From Usnea hakonensis (lineage: Eukaryota > Ascomycota > Lecanoromycetes > Lecanorales > Parmeliaceae): DNA of 64,000 nucleotides. The translations under genes were made by a program, and so were the position numbers. Under the pieces are notes generated by a model that did no database searches, was not told the DNA's origin, and worked only from the letters and a program-made list of their open reading frames with translations. This document shows positions 56,017 to 64,000 of the stretch, in pieces. Location: contig BLJB01000012.1 of the NCBI GenBank assembly GCA_013423325.1, forward strand, positions 1 through 64,000, in the 5' to 3' direction. Each line of letters opens with the position of its first letter. The stretch's first letter is position 1.

Positions 56017-56400
56017 GGCTGCTGGTCGACCAGAATAGCGAAAGATACTCACTATTTCCAACTGACAGCTCAGCGCTTCCGCCTTTTTCTGCCGCGCATA
56101 TCTGTACTCGTACCATTTCATCGCTTGTACGCAGTCTTCGCTAAGCGCTTCTCCAACACTTTTCTAGATTGTCCATTGTTGCGCTGCCACGCGAGCCATT
56201 CCGCTTTTCGAGGATATCGGATCCCTCCATCTCAAGACGCGAAGAGGCTCTGCAGCTCGTTCAAGTCTTTCATGAATCTTCTCCCATGTCTACAACTTCT
56301 CCCGTCGATACTCACGAAATTTTCGTGCATCTCGCCTGGTAAAATAGATTCCTTTTTGAACAGTACCAAAAATCAACCCATTGACTGTTCTCAAACTAAC
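56017..56400. other. Intergenic region
   Basis: About 380 nt with a CT-rich leader before the secreted protein gene. The open frame reading into the downstream gene from 56125 is probably 5' UTR, because the signal peptide begins at 56401. Confidence 0.5.
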
Positions 56401-57063
56401 ATGCAACTCTCCGCCTTCCTCTCCCTCGCCTTCTCCATTCCCCTCGTCCACAGCCAATCCACAACAGCCTACGTCGGCCTCGACCCCAACTACCCCATCT
56501 ACGACGTCGGCCCCTCCAGCGTCTTCACCGCCATCGAAACCGGCACCCCCACCCCAGCCGCCTACGACCCCTGCGGCCCCGCCCGACAACCCTCTCCCAA
56601 CCCCGCCGGCAACACCTGCGACGCCCCCATCACAGACACCACAACCCCAGCCCCCTACGCTGTCCAATGCCTCAACGACTTCTCCGACACAAACTTCTCC
56701 GTCACCGCCTGCGTCACCCAAACCATCCCCGCCATCTGCACCAAACTCACCGACCCGGCCGTTAAGAAGGGCACTTGGGTATGGGCCTCGGCGGATGCCC
56801 CGGATCGGTGCTACATGGCGTTTTACTTGCCGCCTTATGACGGCAGCGCGCAGACGCCGGACGAGGATCGGTGTGTGAATGATATCTTTACGCCCATGTT
56901 GGGGTTTTGTAATCCCGCGACGGGGTATGTGGAGACGGAGGGGATGTATAATTTGGGGATGGTGAATGTCAAGGTGAGGCCGGATCGGTTCCAGGATGGA
57001 CAGGCGGTTGATGTGGGGTATCCGAGTTATCTTTTGTCGACGAGGCAGTTGACGGGGATTTGA
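56401..57063 (+). CDS. Cysteine-containing small secreted protein, unknown family
   Basis: I do not recognise the family. Single exon, 220 aa. The N-terminus MQLSAFLSLAFSIPLVHSQS is a signal peptide with a likely cut after HS. The mature part has about eight Cys residues, spaced evenly (DPCGP, NTCDAP, VQCLND, TACVTQ, AICTKL, DRCYMAF, DRCVND, GFCNP), which would allow four disulfides, plus a Pro/Thr-rich stretch. The start at 56401 is chosen for the signal peptide; a longer in-phase frame exists upstream. Codon use is very C-rich at third positions in the 5' half and G-rich in the 3' half, a sharp internal switch. An effector or cell-surface role is only a guess. Confidence 0.8.
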   Translation: MQLSAFLSLAFSIPLVHSQSTTAYVGLDPNYPIYDVGPSSVFTAIETGTPTPAAYDPCGPARQPSPNPAGNTCDAPITDTTTPAPYAVQCLNDFSDTNFSVTACVTQTIPAICTKLTDPAVKKGTWVWASADAPDRCYMAFYLPPYDGSAQTPDEDRCVNDIFTPMLGFCNPATGYVETEGMYNLGMVNVKVRPDRFQDGQAVDVGYPSYLLSTRQLTGI

Positions 57064-57777
57064 GGTTTGGGGGGGTTTTTTTTGGCTCGTTGTGGCAGGT
57101 TTTCTTTTGGGAGTGTGTCATTCCTCTAGTCACACTCATGTCTCTTGACTCCATATTTCTTCAACTTGCAAAGCGCTCAGAGGAAATGGTCTTCTCCAAA
57201 ACGCCTTTTCCGGTTCTACAATTCCCCGTTCAGACCAACCCAAGACCAAGAAGATACGTCAAAATCATGCAAAACTTAGAACATATATCCCCCCATTCTC
57301 TTTGCCGTCATGGGGTCTCATACCTGCAAACCTGGACTGAACATATCATAACAAAACAAACGCAACAGTCACTCATTCACCCCCCCGAGTCATGTACATT
57401 TCCTTTCCATAACCGTTACCGCCGTAAGACTTCATCAATCTCACACCTCCTTGCAACGTCCGCCCAAACAGTCCACGCATACTCCGAAATCAACCTCAAG
57501 AGTCTCAAAGGCAACAATGCCTCCCTCACTCTCTCCTTTCCAAGTCTCCTCCCATCCCGCTTCTCCTCCCTCGCCCTATTTTATAACACCCTCTCCCCCG
57601 ACCGTACGTCGCCTTCCACGCCATACTCTCTCCGATTTTCAGTACTCAAACCCTAGAGTCGAAGTTCCTATTCCAAGACCCTCCTGCCCCTACACCCATT
57701 TTCATGACCCTCAAACGATGCTGATTCCAAGAAACCGCCCACTCAGGCTTTCCAGCCAGCGACGTCGCGCTCGATTT
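57064..57777. other. Intergenic region
   Basis: About 710 nt without a recognised gene. A 198-codon plus-strand frame starts immediately before the previous stop but is compositionally unremarkable and has no domain. Confidence 0.5.
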
Positions 57778-58482
57778 CATGGCTGCCATGACCCAACAAG
57801 CCCTCGGATCCTTCGACGATGATCATCGACCAATTCCACTCTCGGAGTATATGGGGCGTGCATTTCAAAGCGCTGTTTGAAGGGGAGGAGTTGTATATAC
57901 GCTAACTGGATAACAAGAACAGACCGGGTGGCGGTGCCGTGCTGGAGCGTGGGAGCGGTAAACAGGGTGTTGGAAACGGCAGTTCCGGCGACGGCGGCTT
58001 GGAAAAGAAGGAGGAGAAGCCGAAGCGAGCAATGGTCACCACTCGACCCGTTCAAAACGCAATAGCTTCGTAAACAATAAGCCTGACGATCACCGGCGGC
58101 CAAAAAAGCCCAGTAAACGTGCAATATGGTATGCGTTTCCAGCCTACCGTCGTCCTATCCCTCAACGTCGGCATCTTTAGCATTATTCTGGAGTTCCCCT
58201 TCTTTCTCGCGGCTTATGATGGACACCAAGCGCTCGATTCCGCTATTCTGGCTTACGATACTTTACCCGTATGGTCATTCTTTATGAGCTGTGTCGGATT
58301 GGCGTCCGTACGAAGTCTGCAGGTGTATGGACGTGCTCGCGATGCTGCAGTCTATTGCGAAGCATTGTGTCGCGCAAAGAATCTATCAAGAGCTGGGTTT
58401 CAATCTGCTAGCTGATGAGGCAATCGTCGCTGTTGGGTGTGTGGTTACGGGACGGAAGGGGAGAGAGTGGTGTAGAGGTTAG
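57778..58482 (+). pseudogene. Possible decayed GNAT-acetyltransferase-like gene
   Basis: Fragments in different plus-strand frames resemble pieces of a GNAT enzyme: MTQQALGSFDDDHRPIPLSEY at 57789, and a C-terminal piece AMLQSIAKHCVAQRIYQELGF (about 58340-58405), where Y-x-x-L-G-F is the usual end of the GNAT fold. No splice arrangement I tried restores one frame. It may be a pseudogene, or I may be over-reading short frames; low confidence. Confidence 0.25.
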
Positions 58483-58612
58483 ACGGTTTGGTGAGCGGAG
58501 TTGCTTTGGGATTAGGAGGGCTTATTCATTGGTAGAACGTTTCGATAATTGCATAGACTAAGGAGCGAGATACGCCACTCGGTGATTTTCGATGTCTGCA
58601 CAAGGAGCATTT

Positions 58613-60120
58613 TTAGGAGCTCTGGCCGTCGATGATCTTCTTCATCTCATCAATGCCCTTCGGTGCTGTTGTTAAATTTTCGTATCCATCTGTTGTTATC
58701 AATATATCATCTGCACAAAGAGCCGTTAGCAAACGAACGTCTGGATATATCGACAAGGCTTGCCTTCAATCCTCACTCCTCCAACATCCCAGTACCTTTC
58801 CAGCACCTTCTCATCAATATAGCTTCTGTGCTTCTCGTCCTTAAGATATGGCTCGATGATGAATCGACAGAAGTAAACCCCTGGCTCCACCGTGATGACG
58901 CTTCCCTCGGGCAGCTTCCCCCGCACCCTCAAGTACTGGAACATCTTGTCTTTGTCCTCGTAGTCTGGATGACCTCCCGTATCGTGGGTATCCATGCCTA
59001 AATAATGTCCGAGTCCATGTGGGAAAAAAGCGACGCTTGTCCTGGAGTCAAAGATGTCCTGACTATATCCCTTCAATATCCCCAGTTCTAAGAGTCCCTC
59101 AATCGCCACCTGATGCGCCTTCACATGCACATCCTCCCACTGCACCGCTGCTTTTAGCATTCCCAAACACTCCTCTTGCATCTTTTGCACGATACTATAG
59201 ATGCCCTTACTTTCCTCATTGAACGTCCCATTCAACGGCATTGTCCTCGTGACATCAGCACAATAGCAATCATACTCTGCAGCTGCATCGACCAACAGAT
59301 TCCACCTTCCCTGCAGAGGCTGATCGTTGGTCACGTAATGCAACGTAGCGGCATTCTGTCCTGATCCAAATATGCCGTGGTAAGCTTGTTCTGTGCACCC
59401 AAGCGCTATACGTCGCTCCGTGAATACGGCTTCCAGCTCTTGTTCATTGCTTTTGTGCTTCAGGTTCTGAAGCACGGCGATATGGGCTGCTGTGGTAACC
59501 TCGTTGGCTTTTCGTAGCATTGCAACTTCATATTCGTCTTTGGTAACTCGGCACTCATCAATGGCATTGTGCAAGGCATCTAAGTTGAAGGGCACGAAAT
59601 ATGACTGCTCGTATTGGTCATCTGGGAGGTGAGGTTTGATCGCAAATGTCAGGGGCGCAGATGATCCCGGTTTTCGAGTAGGTGCGAGATGGTCATTGAG
59701 CTCGGAAGAAGTGCGAACATGGTCCACATCGTATTTCTGTAGAGCTTGAGAGGGGGAGAGGGGCAGGCCAGACCAAATGACAGAGGAGGGATCGAGAGGG
59801 GGGATAAACAGGGTGAGAGTAGAGGTGGAGATGTCGTAGATGAGATGGCAGTCAGGCAGATCACAGCCAGAGAGGTAGAAGAAATGGCGACGCTGCCTGT
59901 AGTGGTTCAAATCAGCATTTACGTGAGCTCTTGCTACAAGTTATTCAAACCTGAAGGGCTGTGGCTCGTCGTTGTCTTCTATCATGCGGGTCCTTTGCCC
60001 TTGAAGATATATCCTCGCTGGGCTGTCATCTTTGACTGTCTCTTTGAGGTATGCTGCGACCTTAGCACAGTGAGCTTTGGCAGGGTACTTACCCTTCAAG
60101 ATCGAGTCGTGGTGTTTCAT
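58613..60120 (-). CDS. Xaa-Pro aminopeptidase (M24B, prolidase-like)
   Basis: Metallopeptidase removing residues N-terminal to proline. Exons 60120-59951, 59896-58764 and 58710-58613 give 466 aa, a usual length for fungal PEPP-type enzymes. The aminopeptidase-P N-domain has LKGKYPAKAHCAKVAAYLK and GQRTRMIEDNDEPQPFRQRRHFFYLSGCDLPD; the catalytic domain shows LVDAAAEYDCYCADVTRTMP (two Asp ligands), FFPHGLGHYLGMDTHD (His), TVEPGVYF (Glu) and GGVRIE (Glu). The last intron (58763-58711) has a GC donor (GAAG|GCAAGC) with a TGCTAAC branch site and GTGCAG acceptor, and joins RIE to DDILITTDGYENLT. The frame stays open upstream to an ATG at 60207, so 29 more residues are possible. Confidence 0.92.
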
Positions 60121-60468
60121 AGTGGTGAAGTTAAAGGACCACGTTCTGAGGTGCACGTCGGATTTGAGGCTCTTGGGCGGGGACCAACAAGCTGTTCCAG
60201 CGTTCATGAAGTGACGTCGCGTAATACAAAATGGTACAATTCTGGTTACTAAAGAGGTCATGCTTTGAAGGAATGCTCGTAAACTAAATTTACATATTAA
60301 GTCCACGGACGAGGACTTCCAATAACTCTTATAGCGCCTGCAAATGCCCACATCAACGCCGTCTCATGCAACGATCACATGCTCCCCACTAATATGCGTC
60401 TATACTCAAGCAATGTACGCTGGCTGAAACGCAGCACATAGAACAAAGAAAACCGAAAAGGCTCTGTT

Positions 60469-61432
60469 TCAATCTCTCCAACGAGCCAAGTATTTCTGCA
60501 TGTCGTTCATTGGTCCAGGTGCCGCTGCAGCCTAAGTCGTCCATTAGCTTATAGAACCAGGCCCACAATGAGAGCAGTTGCTTACCGTGTTTGCATGGCT
60601 TGAAGTGCTATATGTTGCCAGAACGGTTTGGGTAGTAACAGCCACTGGCGTTGGCAGCCACGTCGTGGCTATACTCACAGAACTCGTTGGGTACTGAGGA
60701 GTAGCGCTCTTTGCCGTAATCGTCGTGCCAGGTTTGCCTTGCATAGGAGCATATCTGATGGCCCCGGTCTGCAGAGTATAAGGTACAGTGGCGCCAGCAG
60801 CTACCGCACCTCCACCTGCAGCGTTGGCCCCCGCAGCAGCAAAGTTGTTCTCTGTTGCCGGCCCAGCTGTTCCTGAAAGCCCTGATAGACCCTTTGTGAC
60901 CGTGTCAGGAAACACTCCAGTCATTCCGCTCAAAGAGAACCTATTCGAGTAATTTGTGACTGTCCCACCTGTGCCGGCAGAGATCATCGCTAGAAAGCTG
61001 AGAAAGGACGTCAGCATAGATAGTTGTGGCAGGACACCATCATACTATGCATTCTTCACGCTTGCTCCAATGCTGACAGGAACGGTTCCCGACGATGTAC
61101 TTCCAGAACTGAATACACCGTTGCTCACGAGTGGCGTCAACTGGGTCTATCGAGGAGGCTCCATATCAGTAATGACACAACAACAAGGATCGCATCTGTG
61201 ATCAGGAGTGACCGATACTCACAAAGCTACCAGCGGCATTGCCTCCTGCGCAGAGGAACAATTGGAATGACTGAAGTTCACTTATTGGTGGCGAAGTCCC
61301 GGAATCTTTCCATGATACCTGCAGCAACTGACCGCCCACCTCTGTCGCACCCGCGGAAGGAGACGTGATCTCAACGTCGGCGAAGGCATAAGGGGCCACA
61401 GAGACCAGGATAAGGAGAAGTCGGAAGAGCAT
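60469..61432 (-). CDS. Kre9/Knh1-like cell-wall synthesis protein
   Basis: Secreted protein linked to beta-1,6-glucan and wall assembly in yeasts. Exons 61432-61223, 61146-61046, 60997-60586 and 60531-60469 give 261 aa. Signal peptide MLFRLLLILVSVAPYAFA; then a Kre9/Knh1 N-terminal domain (VEITSPSAGATEVGGQLLQVSWKDSGTSP, FQLFLCAGGN), AMISAGTGGTVTNYSNRFSLSGMTG, an Ala/Gly-rich spacer, and a conserved C-terminal part (YTLQTGAIRYAPMQ, YPTSSVSIATTWLPTP, APGPMNDMQKYLARWRD). The small 48-nt second intron uses a TTTCTCAG acceptor to join NAY to FLAMISAG; the later CTAG would break the frame. Family role in wall glucan is known from yeast; here it is transferred by similarity. Confidence 0.88.
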
Positions 61433-62327
61433 GGTTGCTTATAGATCTGAGATAACGAGTGTGTCTGAGGCCAAAATGAACCCAAGCGGATGATACTTTT
61501 GTACGTTAGAAGGTATTGGGATCGTGAGGATCGCTGTGGGCGTTGGTATTGATTCGGTGACTACGAGTACAAAATCTTGATGTCGAAGTCGGCCAAGAAA
61601 TTTGGCCCTTTGGGTCTAGCGCTGGCCCGAATTTAGAAGCGTCGCAAGCCAACCATCATCGGACAGAGCATTTGCCTCTGCTTTCAAGCTTAACGTCCGT
61701 GGTACTTCATACACATTACTAGCGATACCTGGATTGAACGAATACTGAAATGTGAAGTATCACTAAATTTGGACCCCCGAGCCATTGTTTCCTAAATAAA
61801 TATACTCTACATGTAACGCTGGCAATGTCCCTGATTGAAGCTGAGCTATATTGACCGTACATTTGCTAGCTTTGCTTAAGAATCTCTCCTCAATTGTTGT
61901 GACCCTGGATCTGCAGCCCAAGTTAACACATACTCCCTAAGAGGACGCCTAGTCACTTGCCAAATACCCTCCTGTCCCGTATATTTGACGGCCATGTTGC
62001 CGTGGGGCACTCGCAATTCGGGTCTCTATCACGTGTATGCAGAGAGGGAAGCTGACAGATCTCAAGTCGAGCAGACGTGCCACAGACAATTTGAGGAGCT
62101 GTTGACAGATGGATTGAGGGATCTCAGCACTTGATGACCAGATATGTACATGGTGGAAGGCTTGTCTAGGGGCTTTTTGGGGTGTCTTTCTTTTTGTCTA
62201 TCACGCGGGAAATGTTCTCGGCCTTCGGAAGGTCTGGAAAGCCATAGCTGCTCTTTCACTCAGACACCGGCTTTGGAGGCCTATGACGACCGGTTGCTGA
62301 TCCTGAGCCAGAGGATCAAGACCCTTC
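61433..62327. other. Intergenic region
   Basis: About 900 nt between the Kre9-like gene and the cyclin, both minus strand. I see no gene and no repeat. Confidence 0.6.
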
Positions 62328-63311
62328 TTATTTTGCGACAGTAGGGATTTCTGGAGTCATAGCTGCCAATGGTTTCGACGGCCCAATGACCAATTTCTGC
62401 TTGTTTTCATGTGACCGAAAGTCTGCTTGCGGTCGGTACAGAGTTTCCATATGGCTGACGGAGGTAGCGTGCTCCAGCAACTCTTCTTTGTTAACCCTTA
62501 GCTCAAAGTTGGTCACGAAGCAGAAGCTGACTTCCAACTTTCCCAATTCTGTCTCGCTAACTCCTCCAACTTTTGCAAAACGTCGATGTGGATAGCTAAA
62601 ATCTTCTAATGCTTTCATCGCTACTCGAAGGCCGGCCAACACCAGGCGATGAACATTACGAGAAGTCACAGGCATGATTTTCTCCACTATGGCTAATCTG
62701 AAGATGTAGAGACTGGTAGCAAGATAGACTGCTGTTGACATAGGACAATAGCAATGCAGTCGCATGAGGTATTCTTCTAAACCGATTGAGGGTGGTTTCT
62801 TCGAATAGAACTTTCTTGTAATAGCGCCATGCTGTATGCTTAAGGGCTCCGCATTTGAGCCAATAACTTGCAAAGGCTCCGAAGGTCCAGCCACGGGACT
62901 CCCGATTGGAGTCTTAGCCTTTGCGGGCACACCGTCCACATCTCCTGCATTCCCTGCGCCTTCGCTTCGTCGGCGCTTGTGTTCCTCTGTGTGGCGAGGA
63001 GCATTCTCTTTTTCAACTGGTATCAGTCCTATGTTTGGAGTGCGTGGCTGGCTGGCTGGAGGCGTTGGTGGTATATCGCCAGTAATCCGCACCAAAGTCT
63101 CGACTGTGCTACACAGCATCCTCAAAGCTGCCACAGGACTCAACGCGAATACATCGATATTGCCCGCTTGTGGAAAGGTATCTGAGTCCTCAAGAGACGA
63201 TTCTGTAGCAGGAATAATGCCTCGGTCTGCAGAGGGACTTGGCGGTGGTGGGAGCTGAGGCATGGAGGCTGCTGGATCCGGTATGGCATGATTCTCATCA
63301 GGAAGTCCCAT
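62328..63311 (-). CDS. Pho80/PREG-type cyclin
   Basis: Regulatory cyclin for a Pho85-type kinase, probably in phosphate sensing. The 327-aa frame from the ATG at 63311 has a Pro-rich N-terminus (MPQLPPPPSPSAD), then SPVAALRMLCSTVETLVRITGDIPPTPP and KRRRSEGAG, followed by the cyclin box at about 167-271: KFYSKKPPSIGLEEYLMRL, CPMSTAVYLATSLYIFRL, TSRNVHRLVLAGLRVAMKALEDFSYPHRRFAKVGG and ELGKLEVSFCFVTNFELRV. These match PREG (Neurospora) and Pho80. The frame stays open a little upstream without an ATG, so an upstream exon may exist in the remaining 690 nt; I could not place it. The phosphate carrier in the same window is mitochondrial and not obviously linked. Confidence 0.85.
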   Translation of the reverse strand: MGLPDENHAIPDPAASMPQLPPPPSPSADRGIIPATESSLEDSDTFPQAGNIDVFALSPVAALRMLCSTVETLVRITGDIPPTPPASQPRTPNIGLIPVEKENAPRHTEEHKRRRSEGAGNAGDVDGVPAKAKTPIGSPVAGPSEPLQVIGSNAEPLSIQHGAITRKFYSKKPPSIGLEEYLMRLHCYCPMSTAVYLATSLYIFRLAIVEKIMPVTSRNVHRLVLAGLRVAMKALEDFSYPHRRFAKVGGVSETELGKLEVSFCFVTNFELRVNKEELLEHATSVSHMETLYRPQADFRSHENKQKLVIGPSKPLAAMTPEIPTVAK

Positions 63312-64000
63312 AACTCCAGCCAGTGTCCGGTGCAAGTTCCTCTCCAAGAAGCAATTCCAACGGTTTAATGGTTACTCCAGAACAGAATTGAGATGGTCTG
63401 AAGGACAGTGAATGCGGGCGGCGAACGTCACCTCACACACATATCTTCGATTCTCGCCCGCAGTCTGTGTTGCGCTTGGAGTCACGTCAGCCTCGCCAAG
63501 ACCGCATATATGCACGTTGGACAAAGTACAGAGAGGTAGACACTGACTGCAGATAGTGCTGCGGGGTAAGGTCAGAAGATGGGGTTCAAGCGCTGTCTGT
63601 GCAGGTGGCTACCGAGCAGGAAAGATGCGTATTCGATGTATTCCGAGATTCAACCCTCAGGTTTTGCCAATCTTCAAGTCGCGCATTTGAATCGGTAGGC
63701 GGAAGGCAGTAATGATTGATACTATTGCGGGGAGGAATTCTGGCCTCAGGCCAGTCGATTGGGCCACGCTTGGCGGACACATATCCGTACCTAAAGTAGT
63801 TATACTAGATACACGCTCAATTTAGTAAGATGCATGACGATGCATTGATAATATACATGTATGTAAACTAAGCCAATCCTTGCCTGAGCCTGTACCCGCT
63901 AGATTTGCGAACGACAAGCTCATTGAGCCGCATAAAGGTAGAGAATGCCGTAAGAAAACTGTGGGGCTTGCCGGCGCTATCTACCTTACTCGTAATTATA
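63312..64000. other. Upstream region of the cyclin gene, window end
   Basis: Probably promoter, 5' UTR and perhaps a first exon of the cyclin gene. A 64-codon minus-strand frame (63780-63586) starts with an ATG (MSAKRGPIDWPEARIPPRN) and could be such an exon, but no matching splice was resolved. Confidence 0.4.

Noticed and set aside
57060..57656. 198-codon plus-strand frame
   Set aside because: Random composition, no domain, overlaps the previous gene's stop.

Overview
The window comes from a filamentous ascomycete nuclear genome (Pezizomycotina; my guess, from general impression only, is Leotiomycetes). Protein genes carry short spliceosomal introns of about 48-113 nt with GT..AG ends and CTRAC-like branch sites. 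The families present (velvet regulator, UstYa-type oxidase, PTH11-like rhodopsin-domain receptor, Kre9/Knh1 wall protein, Bys1-like secreted protein) are those of filamentous ascomycetes. Exon boundaries below were worked out by hand from splice signals plus reading-frame and family continuity; all multi-exon models given close in frame.

Layout. 1.4-5.5 kb (+): a RING + PH + VWA protein of the Far1/Ste5 scaffold type. 6.5-7.6 kb (+): OMA1 mitochondrial protease. 8.1-9.3 kb (-): mitochondrial phosphate carrier. 9.6-10.8 kb (-): alpha/beta hydrolase, divergent from an RBBP6/Mpe1-like RING protein with Gly/Asn-rich and RS-like tails (11.3-14.6 kb, +). 18.0-19.4 kb (-): velvet factor with a 48-nt poly-G tract in its upstream region. 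23.3-24.8 kb (+): pyruvate dehydrogenase E1 alpha. 25.2-26.8 kb (-): HAT1, divergent from a ZIP metal transporter (27.1-28.4 kb, +). 29.3-30.3 kb (+): MARVEL-type membrane protein followed by an exact 69-bp tandem duplication. 31.1-32.0 kb (-): secreted-type unknown. 32.4-33.4 kb (-): small beta-carbonic anhydrase. 37.9-38.5 kb (+): Bys1-like secreted protein. 38.5-40.2 kb: repeats, including a perfect 60-bp inverted repeat bracketing a 23-bp minisatellite. 40.3-40.9 kb (+): HIT protein. 41.2-42.1 kb (-): DUF6601-like membrane protein. 42.8-44.6 kb (+): 7-TM protein with a large extracellular N-terminus. 45.2-51.7 kb: the accessory block described next. 54.0-56.0 kb (+): NOC3. 56.4-57.1 kb (+): Cys-rich secreted protein. 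58.6-60.1 kb (-): Xaa-Pro aminopeptidase. 60.5-61.4 kb (-): Kre9/Knh1-like protein. 62.3-63.3 kb (-): Pho80/PREG-like cyclin.

The most interesting stretch is 45.2-51.7 kb. A cytochrome P450, a UstYa-family oxidase, a PTH11-like receptor and a tiny secreted precursor lie side by side. The precursor has a signal peptide, then two near-identical 17-residue peptides, each preceded by a Lys-Arg Kex2 site and each ending in Asp-Asp-Trp. This is the gene content of a small fungal ribosomal-peptide (dikaritin/KEP-type) locus, with a cysteine-free, acidic, Trp-terminated core that I do not recognise. That it is one working pathway is inference.

About a third of the window is gene-poor (14.6-18.0, 19.4-23.3, 33.4-37.9, 51.7-54.0 kb). 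I found no convincing tRNA, rRNA or CRISPR.
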